Shown here one piece after another: positions 46,504 through 56,212 of a stretch of DNA of 64,000 nt. The position numbers and the translations under genes are program-made. The first letter of the stretch is position 1. Each line of letters starts with the position of its first letter. The notes below the pieces were generated by a model that was not told the DNA's origin, searched no databases, and worked only from the letters and a program-made list of their open reading frames with translations. The DNA comes from Hyphomicrobiales bacterium (GTDB lineage: Bacteria; Pseudomonadota; Alphaproteobacteria; Rhizobiales; Methyloligellaceae), in assembly GCA_021775525.1 (NCBI GenBank), contig JAJFHQ010000066.1, positions 1 through 64,000 of the forward strand. Direction: 5' to 3'.

Positions 46504-47796
46504 ATGGCGAATGTAGTGGTTGTTGGTTCCCAGTGGGGGGACGAGGGCAAGGGCAAGATTGTCGACTGGCTGTCAGAGCGCGCCGACGTGGTGGTGCGTT
46601 TCCAGGGCGGGCATAATGCCGGCCATACGCTTGTGATTGACGGGACAACTTACAAGCTCTCTTTGCTGCCCTCTGGCGTTGTGAGGCCCGGCAAGCTGGC
46701 GGTAATTGGCAATGGCGTTGTTATTGATCCCTGGGCGCTGGCCGGCGAAATGGAAACGCTACGCGAGCTTGGGGTGGACATCACCCGCGAAAATTTCCGT
46801 ATTGCCGAGAATGCGACGCTCATCCTTCCGCTTCATCGTGAACTTGATGCGCTGCGCGAAGCCGCTGCAGGTGATGGCAAGATCGGCACCACCAAGCGTG
46901 GCATTGGCCCAGCCTATGAAGACAAGATGGGACGGCGCGCCATCCGCGTCATGGATTTGCAAAACCTGAAAACGCTCAGGCCCAAGATTGAGCGGATACT
47001 GGTTCACCACAACGCCCTGCGCCGTGGTTTGAACGAACCGGAAATCAGCGGCGATGATTTGTGCGCACAGCTGACCGAAATTGCCCCCAAAATATTGCCC
47101 TACGTAGACACCGTATGGTTGCTTCTCGATGCCAAGCGCAGGGAAGGCAAACGGATCCTGTTTGAAGGCGCGCAAGGCGCACTGCTCGACATTGACCACG
47201 GCACATATCCCTTCGTGACGTCATCCAACACGGTGGCCGCGCAGGCGGCGACAGGGACGGGTATCGGCCCAAGTGCGCTCAACTATGTACTGGGAATCAC
47301 CAAGGCTTACACGACGCGCGTCGGTGAAGGTCCATTCCCGACAGAGCTCCATGACGAAGTGGGGCAACTGCTTGGAGAGAGAGGCAATGAATTCGGCACG
47401 GTAACGGGCCGGGCGCGCCGCTGCGGATGGTTTGATGCCTGCCTCGTTCGGCAAACCATCAAGGTGGCCGGTATAAATGGCATCGCTTTGACGAAACTCG
47501 ATGTTCTCGATGGCATTGAAGAACTCAAACTTTGCGTGGGCTACCGTCTGGATGGTGTGCCTGTAGACCATCTTCCGGCCGCTCAGGGTGCGCAGGCGCG
47601 GGTGGAGCCGGTTTACGAGACGATAGAGGGCTGGAGTGAATCAACAGCTGGCGCACGAAGCTGGGCTGATTTGCCGGCCAATTGCATCAAATATGTCCGC
47701 CGTGTTGAGGAACTGATCGAGGCGCCTGTCGCCATGCTCTCCACCAGCCCCGAGCGTGATGACACCATCCTCGTGCATGATCCGTTTCAGGATTAG
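46504..47796 (+). CDS. purA: Adenylosuccinate synthetase
   Basis: 430 residues. [18 protein letters not shown] (GTP loop), [44 protein letters not shown] and GEGPFPTEL are intact. It joins IMP and aspartate with GTP in AMP synthesis. The ATG follows AGGATAGTGC. Confidence 0.97.
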   Translation: MANVVVVGSQWGDEGKGKIVDWLSERADVVVRFQGGHNAGHTLVIDGTTYKLSLLPSGVVRPGKLAVIGNGVVIDPWALAGEMETLRELGVDITRENFRIAENATLILPLHRELDALREAAAGDGKIGTTKRGIGPAYEDKMGRRAIRVMDLQNLKTLRPKIERILVHHNALRRGLNEPEISGDDLCAQLTEIAPKILPYVDTVWLLLDAKRREGKRILFEGAQGALLDIDHGTYPFVTSSNTVAAQAATGTGIGPSALNYVLGITKAYTTRVGEGPFPTELHDEVGQLLGERGNEFGTVTGRARRCGWFDACLVRQTIKVAGINGIALTKLDVLDGIEELKLCVGYRLDGVPVDHLPAAQGAQARVEPVYETIEGWSESTAGARSWADLPANCIKYVRRVEELIEAPVAMLSTSPERDDTILVHDPFQD

Positions 47797-47839
47797 ACGG
47801 TTCGTGTAAGCTTGGGGCCTGAAGAGATCGCGTTCACCC

Positions 47840-49159
47840 ATGACCCAAGACGCCTACGGACTGGAACTGACCACGTCTTCCGATGATGCCGCCGCTTCTT
47901 GGAGCCGTGCCATGGCGGATTCGCTGGAGCACCGGCTGTCGGCGGCAGACCACGTCAAGGCGGCGCTTGAAGCGGACCCGGACTTCGTGATGGGGCTGTG
48001 CATGCGCGCGGGCATGATGCTGCAGATCGGCTCCAACCAGGTGTATCCAAAGATCGCCGAGATACTTGCCAGGGCCAAGGCCCATGAAAAGGGCGCTTCG
48101 AAACGCGAGCAGATGCATGTGGCGGCGTTAGAGCTTTGGCTTGCGGGTAACCAGGCAAAAGCCTGTAAAATCTGGGTGGAACTACTGGATCAATGGCCCG
48201 CAGATATTCTTGCCCTCAGGCTGCATCACAATGGCAGCTTCTGGACCGGCAACAAGGAAGGTCTGCGCAAGACCCCGGCGGGGGTTTTGAAAAAGCTCGG
48301 CGAGGATGCCCCCGCCAGTGGTTTCATCATGGGCATGGTGGCCTTCGGCCTGGAGGAGAGCGGCCAATATGCCGAAGCCGAAACATTTGGCCGCAAGGCT
48401 GTTGAGCGCAACGAGAATGATCTGTGGGCGCTGCATGCGGTCGCCCACATACTCGAAATGCAGTGCCGCCATGATGAAGGGCGTAGCCTCCTGAACCAGC
48501 CTTATGGCACCTGGGGGGACCGTTCACCCTTCAAGGATCATTTATGGTGGCACTCCGCGCTGTTTTCGCTTGAGCTGGGAGACATCGACCGCGTTCTTGA
48601 GCTCTATGATCGCGAAGTGCGGGTCGACGAGACCGGCTTTTATCTCGATGTGCAGAACGCGGCCTCGCTGCTGAAACGACTGGAATTGCTCGGCATTGAT
48701 GTGGGGGAACGCTGGGAGGAGCTGGCCGACCTGGCCGAAACCCGATTTTCAGACCATGTGATGCCCTTCTCCGACGCCCATTTCATGCTGGCCCTTGTCG
48801 GCGCGGGCCGGCATGAGGCTGCGCGCGGTTACCTGTCATCCCTGCAGGCGTTTTCCAGTTCCGCCGACAGCGAGGTCTCGGACGTGACGGCGAATGTCAC
48901 AGTGCCGCTGTGTGAGGGCCTGCTGGCCTATGGCGAGGGACGTTACGAGGATGCCTCGGGCATTCTCTATGACTTGCGCGAAAATCTGGCGCCCATGGGC
49001 GCCAGTCATGCCCAGCGTGATGTGTTCCAGCAGCTCATGATCGATGCCGTCACGCGGGCCGGGAAGCTTGATGCCGCGCGCGCATTGCTGAAGCAGCGTG
49101 AGGTGCAGCGAAAGGGCAGCAACTGGGCGAGAGAGCGGCTCAACGCCCTGCCTCAATAG
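47840..49159 (+). CDS. TTC38-like tetratricopeptide repeat protein
   Basis: 439 residues, helical, with TPR-type pairs (ADHVKAALEADPDFVMGLCM, REQMHVAALELWLAGNQAKA, AEAETFGRKAVERNENDLWALHAVAHILEM). The conserved HAVAHILEM and HLWWHSALFSLELGD segments match the TTC38 family, which has no signal peptide and an unknown role. It lies 43 bases after purA, possibly cotranscribed. Confidence 0.8.
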   Translation: MTQDAYGLELTTSSDDAAASWSRAMADSLEHRLSAADHVKAALEADPDFVMGLCMRAGMMLQIGSNQVYPKIAEILARAKAHEKGASKREQMHVAALELWLAGNQAKACKIWVELLDQWPADILALRLHHNGSFWTGNKEGLRKTPAGVLKKLGEDAPASGFIMGMVAFGLEESGQYAEAETFGRKAVERNENDLWALHAVAHILEMQCRHDEGRSLLNQPYGTWGDRSPFKDHLWWHSALFSLELGDIDRVLELYDREVRVDETGFYLDVQNAASLLKRLELLGIDVGERWEELADLAETRFSDHVMPFSDAHFMLALVGAGRHEAARGYLSSLQAFSSSADSEVSDVTANVTVPLCEGLLAYGEGRYEDASGILYDLRENLAPMGASHAQRDVFQQLMIDAVTRAGKLDAARALLKQREVQRKGSNWARERLNALPQ

Positions 49160-49321
49160 GCGCCCTTTGATGGATCAGGGTCCGTTAGACCAAAGTCTGA
49201 TATGGCGAGGGGTTTAACGCTTTCGGGATCACCCCATCTAAGCGCAATCGAACGGCGCGGGCACGTGACCAGTTGCAGATAGATGCGCCGTATGACTTTC
49301 AAGATAAACGGGAGGGCTGAT

Positions 49322-50038
49322 ATGACGAAACGCTGTCACGTGGTTGTTGTGTCGGACGAGCCCGATTTGCATTCCATGCTTGGAGACTTTCTCCAGCGGC
49401 ACGGATACCGGGTGACCCCGGTTGCCGGTGGAGAGGGCCTCAAGCGTGTCGTTTCTCAAGACGTGGTCGACCTGGTTGTCGTGGATATTGAATTGCCCGG
49501 CGAATGCGGTGTGGCGCTGACGCGTTACCTGCATGAGCATACCAGCGCGGGCATTGTTGCGTTGACGGTATCCGAAGGCGCCGTTGATCGCATAATTTCG
49601 CTGGAAGCGGGCGCTGACGATTGCCTGGCCCGTCCCGTCGATCTGCGCGAATTTCTGGCGCGGACCAAGGCGGTGACTCGGCGCATGGGTGTGGGCTGGT
49701 CAGGTTCAGCTCCGGTGGCGCCCTGCCGGGAGACCATCATGTTCGGCGACTGCGAGCTTGATCTTGCGGCACACAGGCTGGTTGATTGCCAGGGCAGAGA
49801 AATATCCATTACGGCAATGGAATATGCCTTGCTGCGGGCGTTTGCAGAAAACCCCGGCCGGGCGCTCAACCGCGACGAGTTGGCGGAGCTTGCCCATAAC
49901 CGGGAATGGTCGCCCTTCGACCGTTCCATGGATATCCGCATTTCCAGGCTGCGCCGGAAAATTGAAACCAACCCGGTTCACCCGCAGGTCATAGAAACCG
50001 TGCGCGGTGTGGGCTACCGTTTTGCGATGGCCGCGTAG
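49322..50038 (+). CDS. OmpR/PhoB-type response regulator with altered switch lysine
   Basis: 238 residues. The receiver domain has the acidic pair (SDEPD), phospho-acceptor Asp in VVVDIELPGE and conserved T in ALTVSE, but the usual K-P after the fifth strand reads CLARPVDLREFLAR, so Lys is replaced by Arg. The C-terminal winged helix (SITAMEYALLRAFAENPGRALNRDEL, RSMDIRISRLRRKIE, IETVRGVGYRF) is normal. GGAGGG precedes the ATG at 49322. No histidine kinase lies beside it. Confidence 0.85.
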   Translation: MTKRCHVVVVSDEPDLHSMLGDFLQRHGYRVTPVAGGEGLKRVVSQDVVDLVVVDIELPGECGVALTRYLHEHTSAGIVALTVSEGAVDRIISLEAGADDCLARPVDLREFLARTKAVTRRMGVGWSGSAPVAPCRETIMFGDCELDLAAHRLVDCQGREISITAMEYALLRAFAENPGRALNRDELAELAHNREWSPFDRSMDIRISRLRRKIETNPVHPQVIETVRGVGYRFAMAA

Positions 50039-50055
50039 AAAGAAATCCACTCTTC

Positions 50056-50961
50056 CTACAGCAGGAACAGCAGCACACCGGCGACGATGACGCCGATACC
50101 GATAAGTTCGGCCAAATAGAACCGCTCCTTGAAATAGAAGTAGGAGATCAGGAGCGTGAAAATCGCTTCGACCTGCCCGACAGAGCGCACATAGGAGGCG
50201 TTCTCGATAGTCATGGCCGTGAACCAGCAGATCGAGCCCAGTGCACTGGTGATGCCGATGAAACAGCATAGCCGCCAATCGGGCAGCATTGCCTTCAGTC
50301 CGTCAGGCTCGCGCCAGACCAGCCAGATACCCAGGAAAAAAACCTGGAAACCTGTCACCGCCACGACGCTACATGCCGAGCGCATCAGGACATGGCTGCC
50401 TTCTAGCGAAAGACTTGCCTCCCTGAGAAACAGGTAGGAGAAGGTGAAACTCAGTGCCGATGCAAAGCCGATCATTGTCGGCTTCCAGGCGGAAGAGTTC
50501 TCCGCTACGCCAATCGCGCGCTTGCCCATGCGTGCTACCGTCAACAGGATCACGCCACCGAGCGTGACGATGACGGCGAGCCAGCCCGTCCCCGATATGA
50601 CCTCGGAGAAGAACAGTGAACCGATGATTGCGGTAATGATCGTGTCGACCTTGATGAGCGTTGTGCCGACGGCAAAATTCCGCAATGTGAACAGCTGGAT
50701 GAGGAACACAGTCCCGGCAACCTGCGCGATAGCCGTCCCGAGCGCGTAAATCAGAAAGGTTGCGTGGAACTCAGGGAATGGCTCTCCGGTACCGAGCTTC
50801 ACACCAGACAGATATATCAATAGTAACGGAATCCCGAACAGCGAACGCACATAGGTCGTCACCATGATGGAGAGGCGCACGTTCAGGCTTTTTTGCCCGG
50901 CTGTCCGGACAGCCTGAAACAATGCGCCGAGTACGCTGATCGGTATCCAGATGAGTTCCAT
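50056..50961 (-). CDS. EamA-family (DMT) permease
   Basis: 301 residues, ten membrane segments in two EamA repeats: IWIPISVLGALFQAVRTAGQ at the start, VAGTVFLIQLFTLRNFAVGT, and ENASYVRSVGQVEAIFTLLI with YFYFKERFYLAELIGIGVIV near the end. Not closely related to the permease at 45449. It is divergent from the decarboxylase/dehydrogenase/lactonase operon and could export or import a related metabolite; that is context only. Confidence 0.8.
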   Translation of the reverse strand: MELIWIPISVLGALFQAVRTAGQKSLNVRLSIMVTTYVRSLFGIPLLLIYLSGVKLGTGEPFPEFHATFLIYALGTAIAQVAGTVFLIQLFTLRNFAVGTTLIKVDTIITAIIGSLFFSEVISGTGWLAVIVTLGGVILLTVARMGKRAIGVAENSSAWKPTMIGFASALSFTFSYLFLREASLSLEGSHVLMRSACSVVAVTGFQVFFLGIWLVWREPDGLKAMLPDWRLCCFIGITSALGSICWFTAMTIENASYVRSVGQVEAIFTLLISYFYFKERFYLAELIGIGVIVAGVLLFLL

Positions 50962-51145
50962 GAGTCTTCTCGAATCGGCCAGCGGATATGCGGGCCGGTC
51001 AGGTCTCTACCACGGGAGATGTTTAGTGCGTTAGAAAAGTCGCGTGAGTAAATGTTGCTCATTCACGGCAGGTTTGCCCTGTCTGGTGTCCCCGGGGCGC
51101 GGGGTCTATTGTCTGTGCCGGAACAAGCAAATGGAGGGTCCGCAG

Positions 51146-51541
51146 ATGGACATCGAAAAAGAACAACAGGACGAGTCCTTCAAAAAGGGCCTCGAAATGC
51201 GCCGTTCGGTTCTCGGCGCGGAGTATGTCGATAAATCGATCGCGGCCGCGGACGAGTTCACCGAAGACTTGCAGCGCTATCTCACCAGCGTGTGCTGGGG
51301 CGATGTCTGGAACAGGCCGGGCCTGGACAGGCGCACGCGTTCGTTCCTGAACCTGTCGATGATTTCAGCCCTCAACCGGCCCCATGAACTCAAGCTTCAT
51401 ATTCGCGGTGCGCTCAACAACGGGCTGACCCGCGACGAAATCAAAGAGGTTTTCCTGCAGGTCGCAATCTATTGCGGAGCGCCGGCAGCAATTGAGTCCT
51501 TCCGTCTGGCGCGGGAAGTATTCGAGGAAATAGATGGCTGA
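51146..51541 (+). CDS. Carboxymuconolactone decarboxylase family protein
   Basis: 131 residues with the CMD fold: SFKKGLEMRRSVLGAEYVDK, CWGDVWNRPGLDRRTRSFL, NRPHELKLHIRGALNNGLT and EVFLQVAIYCGAPAAIESF. It is like PcaC (4-carboxymuconolactone decarboxylase), but the AhpD-type CxxC is absent. It starts an operon with a dehydrogenase (8-base overlap) and a lactonase. Aromatic-acid or lactone breakdown is plausible. Confidence 0.85.
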   Translation: MDIEKEQQDESFKKGLEMRRSVLGAEYVDKSIAAADEFTEDLQRYLTSVCWGDVWNRPGLDRRTRSFLNLSMISALNRPHELKLHIRGALNNGLTRDEIKEVFLQVAIYCGAPAAIESFRLAREVFEEIDG

Positions 51542-52436
51542 AGAACAACAGATAGGCTTTGTCGGTATCGGCAATATGGGCGCACCCATGGTGCGCAACC
51601 TGGCCAAGGCAAATATCCCGGTCCTTGCTTATGATCTGAATGCAGAAGCACTCGAGAGCGTTACATCTGAGAGCAATATCGTTGCGGCCGCTTCCGGCCT
51701 TGCCGATGTCGGGGCCAAATGCTCAACCGTCATCACCATGCTGCCAACAGGCGCCAATGTGCGCGATGCCGTTCTGGGCGATGGCGGTATCGCATCGGGC
51801 ATGAAACAGGGAAGCATCATTCTCGACATGAGTTCGTCTGAGCCAACCGGGACAGTTGAACTGGCCAAGGAGCTTGAGGCGAGGGGATTGCATCTCGTCG
51901 ATGCTCCTGTGTCGGGCGGCGTACCGGGGGCGGAAAAGGCAACCCTGGCGCTGATGACCGGTGGCGACGATGAAACCGTCGCGCGCGTCGAGAAGGTGCT
52001 CGACGCCATGGGCAACATCTTTCGCACCGGCCCGGTTGGTTCGGGCCACGCGGCCAAGGCGCTCAACAATTTTCTTTCCGCCGCATCGCTCACCGCGACC
52101 AGCGAGGCGTTGCTGGTGGCTCAGAAATTCGGCCTCGACGGCGCCAAGATGGCGGATATCTGGAACGCGTCGACCGGGCGCTCCAACGCCACCGAAAACA
52201 AGCTTCACCAGCATATTCTGAACCGCAAGTTTGCCGCGGGCTTCACGCTCAAGCTGCTTCATAAAGATGTCGGGATCGCGCGTTCTCTGGCGGAAAGTCT
52301 GGATGTGCGCGCCGATTATCTTGATCGCGTCAGCGCCCTTCTGGGCGAAGCTCTCGAAGAGCTTGGCGATGAGGCCGACCACACCGCGCTGTTCAAACAT
52401 ATCGAAAAGCTTGCCGGCGAGGGCCGGGAGGCGTGA
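51534..52436 (+). CDS. 3-Hydroxyisobutyrate dehydrogenase family oxidoreductase
   Basis: 300 residues of the beta-hydroxyacid dehydrogenase family: NAD(P) motif GFVGIGNMGAPMVRNLAKA, substrate motif LVDAPVSGGVPGAEKATLAL and catalytic Lys in SGHAAKALNNFLSAA. It could act on 3-hydroxyisobutyrate, tartronate semialdehyde or a similar acid. It overlaps the genes on either side. Confidence 0.88.
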   Translation: MAEEQQIGFVGIGNMGAPMVRNLAKANIPVLAYDLNAEALESVTSESNIVAAASGLADVGAKCSTVITMLPTGANVRDAVLGDGGIASGMKQGSIILDMSSSEPTGTVELAKELEARGLHLVDAPVSGGVPGAEKATLALMTGGDDETVARVEKVLDAMGNIFRTGPVGSGHAAKALNNFLSAASLTATSEALLVAQKFGLDGAKMADIWNASTGRSNATENKLHQHILNRKFAAGFTLKLLHKDVGIARSLAESLDVRADYLDRVSALLGEALEELGDEADHTALFKHIEKLAGEGREA

Positions 52437-53266
52437 GCGAAGGGCCAGAAACCTACGAGGTCTTTGCGCTTGAATATGGGCGCATGGATCGCTCAAGCCG
52501 GGACTTCTACCTGTTCTCGCCGGACCCCCATGAAGCGCCTAGAACCATTGCCTATTACCTCTGGGTGATCCGGAATGAGAACCGCACGGTTGTCGTTGAC
52601 CTGGGTTTCGACAAGCGCTCCGGGAGTGACCGCGGTCGCGTCATGCTGCGTGAGCCGATGGATGCTTTAGCCTCTATCGGGGTGAAGCCGGAGGATGTCG
52701 AGACGGTCATCATCACTCACATGCATTACGACCATGCGGGTCACGCCCCGCAGTTCCCCAACGCCACTTTCGTTTTGCAGGAAAAGGAAGTGGAGTGGTG
52801 CACCGGAAAATACATGGGCTACCCGCCCTTGAGAAAATCCTTTGATGTCGATCATGTCACCGACATGATCCGCGCCAACTTCCAGTCGCGGGTGAAATTT
52901 GTTGATGGCGATAAGGATATTCTTCCCGGCATCTCGGTCCATCTGATCGGGGGGCATTCCGGCGGCTTGCAGGTGGTGCGGGTCGAGACCGGCAATGGCC
53001 CGCTGGTGATCGCCTCTGATGCCGCCCATTTCTACGACACTCTGACGGAGCAGAACCCTTTCACGGTGATTCAAAACCTTGCCGAGATGGTGGCCGGGTG
53101 GGATCGCATTTTTGAACTTGGCGCGGAAACGAAATATGTAGTGCCGGGCCATGACCCGCTGGTGTCGGAGCTTTACCCCAAGCACGCCGATAACGAGATG
53201 ACGCTAGTGCTGTCAGAACCACCATTGAAACAGACGCCTTGGGAGGTGTGGAAGGGCGCAGGTTAG
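52433..53266 (+). CDS. Metallo-beta-lactamase-fold lactonase
   Basis: 277 residues with the zinc motif HMHYDHAGH and further ligands in [22 protein letters not shown] and VVPGHDPLV. It is like the AHL-lactonase (AiiA/AttM) branch. With its partners it probably opens a lactone in a catabolic route rather than quenching signals, but quorum quenching cannot be excluded. GTG start overlapping the upstream stop. Confidence 0.85.
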   Translation: MSEGPETYEVFALEYGRMDRSSRDFYLFSPDPHEAPRTIAYYLWVIRNENRTVVVDLGFDKRSGSDRGRVMLREPMDALASIGVKPEDVETVIITHMHYDHAGHAPQFPNATFVLQEKEVEWCTGKYMGYPPLRKSFDVDHVTDMIRANFQSRVKFVDGDKDILPGISVHLIGGHSGGLQVVRVETGNGPLVIASDAAHFYDTLTEQNPFTVIQNLAEMVAGWDRIFELGAETKYVVPGHDPLVSELYPKHADNEMTLVLSEPPLKQTPWEVWKGAG

Positions 53267-53291
53267 ATCGCCCCCCGCAAACGGCAGACAA

Positions 53292-54269
53292 ATGGAATAT
53301 AAGGACTACTACGAAATACTCGGCGTTGAAAAAACGGCCACGCAGGACGAGATCAAACGAGCCTACAGGAAGCTCGCGCGCAAATATCATCCCGACCTTA
53401 ACAAGGAAGAGGGAGCGGAAGATAAGTTCAAAGAGGGCGGAGAAGCCAACGAGGTCCTGAGTGACCCGGAAAAACGCGCCGCCTACGACCAGCTGGGAAC
53501 AAGTTACCGGCCGGGGCAGGACTTTCAGCCTCCGCCGGACTGGGATGCAGGCTACGAGTTCTCAGGCAGGGATGGCGATGGCGCACACGAGTTTTCCGAT
53601 TTCTTCGAGAGCCTGTTCGGTCGCGAGTTTCAGCAGCAGCGGGGAGGTAGCAGCAGAACGCAGTTCCACGCCAAGGGGCAAGACCACCACGCCAAGGTGC
53701 TCATTGATCTGGAAGATGCACTACATGGCGCCAAGCGCACGATAGGTCTGAAATTGCCCGAACTTACCGAGGGCGGGCATTTGGCCATACGCGAACGCAA
53801 TCTTGAGGTGACGATCCCAAAAGGCGTACGCGAGGGCCAGCATATCCGCCTGAAAGGCCAGGGCGCGCCGGGGATGGGTAGTGGCGGGGCAGGCGACCTT
53901 TTCCTCGAGATCGCCATCAGGCCACATCCGGTTTACAGCGTGCAAGGCTCCGATCTGTATCTGGATCTGCCTGTGACGCCCTGGGAGGCGGCTCGGGGCG
54001 CCAAGGTTAAGGCTCCAACGCCCGGCGGCGTGGTGGACCTCAACATACCGAACGGCTCGCAGCAGGGGCGGAAATTGCGCCTGAAGGGGCGCGGACTACC
54101 TGGCAAGACGCCTGGCGATCTGTACGTGACATTGAAGATTGCGCTGCCGCCCGCCGACAGCGCCGTGGCGAAGAAACTTTACGAGCAAATGGCGAAAGAC
54201 CTCGATTTTAATCCGCGTGAAAAGCTGATGCGCGCCGCTGGGCAGGGTGAGAAGGCCCGGGCGAAATGA
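53292..54269 (+). CDS. cbpA: DnaJ-type co-chaperone CbpA
   Basis: 325 residues: J domain ([23 protein letters not shown] in [11 protein letters not shown]), Gly/Phe-like linker with no zinc finger, and two C-terminal beta domains ([60 protein letters not shown]). This is the CbpA type. It stimulates DnaK and may bind DNA. The gene for its modulator cbpM follows. Confidence 0.93.
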   Translation: MEYKDYYEILGVEKTATQDEIKRAYRKLARKYHPDLNKEEGAEDKFKEGGEANEVLSDPEKRAAYDQLGTSYRPGQDFQPPPDWDAGYEFSGRDGDGAHEFSDFFESLFGREFQQQRGGSSRTQFHAKGQDHHAKVLIDLEDALHGAKRTIGLKLPELTEGGHLAIRERNLEVTIPKGVREGQHIRLKGQGAPGMGSGGAGDLFLEIAIRPHPVYSVQGSDLYLDLPVTPWEAARGAKVKAPTPGGVVDLNIPNGSQQGRKLRLKGRGLPGKTPGDLYVTLKIALPPADSAVAKKLYEQMAKDLDFNPREKLMRAAGQGEKARAK

Positions 54270-54287
54270 TTGCAAGGGAGATATTTC

Positions 54288-54587
54288 ATGAGCGGTGAAA
54301 TTCTAAGCGAGAAAAACAAACTTGCCCTGGAGGACATCTGCGAAAGATGCGGTCTGCCTGAGACAACCGTCATGGCCTATGTCGAGGAGGGCGTGATCGA
54401 GGTCGATGGAGATGACGTCGCTCGCTGGCGCTTTTCCGAATTGTCCATGGTGCGCATCCAGAAGGCTTGCCGGTTGGAAAGGGACCTCGGGCTCAACCCG
54501 GCGGGAGCAGCACTTGCTCTCGACCTGATGGCACAGATCAACGAGCTGAAGACTGAGATCAAGCGGTTGCAGCAGGACGAGCTTTAG
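54288..54587 (+). CDS. cbpM: Chaperone modulator CbpM
   Basis: 99 residues from the ATG at 54288, with AAGGGAG before it. LALEDICERCGLPETTVMAY and VEEGVIEVDGDD, then WRFSELSMVRIQKACRLERD match the MerR-like CbpM family, which binds the J domain of CbpA to inhibit it. The pairing with cbpA supports this. A leucine-rich C-terminal coil (LMAQINELKTEIKRLQQ) follows. Confidence 0.88.
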   Translation: MSGEILSEKNKLALEDICERCGLPETTVMAYVEEGVIEVDGDDVARWRFSELSMVRIQKACRLERDLGLNPAGAALALDLMAQINELKTEIKRLQQDEL

Positions 54588-54643
54588 GGCTTCGATATCC
54601 CCGCTCTCATAAGCCCGCTGTCATTGTCCGGGCCAGCCCCCAC

Positions 54644-54657
54644 TTGATCTGCCTCAA
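54644..54657 (+). promoter_or_regulatory. FNR/FixK-type box upstream of hemN
   Basis: TTGATCTGCCTCAA matches TTGAT-N4-ATCAA with one mismatch, 36 bases before the hemN ATG. Anaerobic control of hemN by FnrL/FixK is known in Alphaproteobacteria, which supports the call. Confidence 0.65.
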
Positions 54658-54692
54658 GTTGCCGGCGCCGGCATTGGGCTAGCTTGGCGTCC

Positions 54693-56042
54693 ATGTCGAC
54701 TTATCTGCCGAAATACGCGCAAGCCGCAGTCCCCCGTTACACGAGCTATCCGCCCGCGACGCAGTTTCACGAAGGCGTTGGAGCACTCCAGTATCGCGGT
54801 TGGCTTGAGGCGATTAACGCATCCGATACGCTCTCGCTCTACGTCCACATCCCGTTCTGCCAGTCGCTGTGCTGGTATTGCGGCTGCCACACCACGGTTC
54901 CGAATTCATCAGGGCGTGCGCTGGACTATGTGGAAGCATTGAAACTTGAGATAGCTCGGGTCGGGAAACATGTGTCACGGGCGGCTCACGTCGTCCATCT
55001 GCACTTTGGCGGTGGAACCCCGAACTACCTGCCTGCCGAAACAATGGCAGGGATTATCGATACGCTGATGGAGCAGTTTTCGTTCAGCGCGGAAACGGAA
55101 ATTTCCGTTGAGGTTGATCCGCGGTCCTTGAGCCGGGAGCACATCAAGACCCTGACCGGTTTCGGCAAGGTGCGAGTCTCGATCGGCGTGCAGGATGTCT
55201 CAAGCGATGTCCAGGAACTCATCAACCGCATCCAGCCTTTCGACCAGGTGCGCTCCGTCGTTGATCAGCTTCGCAAGGCGGGCGTTGACAGCATCAACAT
55301 GGATCTCATGTACGGATTGCCGGGCCAGAGCGTTGATCATGTCCGCAAATCAGCCTCCATGGCGGCCTCTCTTGAGCCGGACCGCTTCGCGGTGTTCGGT
55401 TATGCCCATGTTCCCTGGTTCAAGAAGCATCAGCGCGCCATCGACAAGGCGCGCTTGCCGGAGGGCCAGGAGCGGTTGGACCAGGCTGATGCAGCGCGCA
55501 CCACCTTGATTGAACATGGCTATGAGCCCATTGGCATTGACCATTTTGCCAAGCCCGGAGACCCCTTGTTCAAAGCCTATCGCGGCGGGCATTTGAGACG
55601 CAATTTCCAGGGTTACACTGTTGACCCGGCGAGCGCCCTGATCGGGTTCGGTGCGTCATCTATTGGCAGTTTTAAAGAGGGCTATATTCAGAACGAGCCC
55701 CATATCGGTAAATACAAGGAGGTCGTTCGGAGCGGTAAATTGCCGGTCGTGCGCGGTGTTGTAGTGAGCGAGGCGGACCGCCGGACAAGAATGGTGATTG
55801 AACGGCTGATGTGCGACTTCGAGGTCGACCTCCAAGATATGACTGATGGCGTGAGGTGCGGGACCAGCACCTATTTGCTCGTCATGTCCGCATTGGAACC
55901 GCTGCGCAAGGATGGCCTTGTCGAAATTGATCACCTCGTCGTGAGGGCAACGCCGAGGGGCAGGCCCTATATCAGGAATATTGCCGCCTGCTTCGATATG
56001 GGGCTGAGCGAGGGCGAGCAACGCTTCAGCCGCGTGGTCTAG
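54693..56042 (+). CDS. hemN: Oxygen-independent coproporphyrinogen III oxidase
   Basis: 449 residues, radical-SAM. The cluster motif CxxxCxxC is seen in HIPFCQSLCWYCGCH, with HLHFGGGTPNYL, VEVDPRSLS, SIGVQDVSSDVQELINR and MDLMYGLPGQS. C-terminal HemN domain (SALEPLRKDGLVEID). It decarboxylates coproporphyrinogen III without oxygen. The FNR/FixK box upstream fits low-oxygen expression. Confidence 0.95.
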   Translation: MSTYLPKYAQAAVPRYTSYPPATQFHEGVGALQYRGWLEAINASDTLSLYVHIPFCQSLCWYCGCHTTVPNSSGRALDYVEALKLEIARVGKHVSRAAHVVHLHFGGGTPNYLPAETMAGIIDTLMEQFSFSAETEISVEVDPRSLSREHIKTLTGFGKVRVSIGVQDVSSDVQELINRIQPFDQVRSVVDQLRKAGVDSINMDLMYGLPGQSVDHVRKSASMAASLEPDRFAVFGYAHVPWFKKHQRAIDKARLPEGQERLDQADAARTTLIEHGYEPIGIDHFAKPGDPLFKAYRGGHLRRNFQGYTVDPASALIGFGASSIGSFKEGYIQNEPHIGKYKEVVRSGKLPVVRGVVVSEADRRTRMVIERLMCDFEVDLQDMTDGVRCGTSTYLLVMSALEPLRKDGLVEIDHLVVRATPRGRPYIRNIAACFDMGLSEGEQRFSRVV

Positions 56043-56138
56043 ATCGCTTCAAGTTTTGATGGAGTCAAAACAGCGATCTATCCATTTTCTTAAGCGTATC
56101 ATTATTCCGATAACCGGTTTCCACTTATCGGTGATACG
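56041..56138. repeat. Two-hairpin dispersed palindromic element
   Basis: Hairpin A: AGATCGCT (56041-56048)/AGCGATCT (56072-56079) with inner GTTTTGA/TCAAAAC. Hairpin B: CGTATCA (56095-56101)/TGATACG (56132-56138) with inner CCGATAA/TTATCGG around ACCGGTTTCCAC. The B part matches the common rhizobial intergenic element TTCCGAAAACCGG..CCACTTTTCGG. It may also end hemN transcription. Confidence 0.7.
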
Positions 56139-56212
56139 TACTAGCCATGTGATTGCACTCCCCACCGCGCGTGCTAGAATTTAAAAAACATGAGCGTTAC
56201 GGGAGCATTGCA

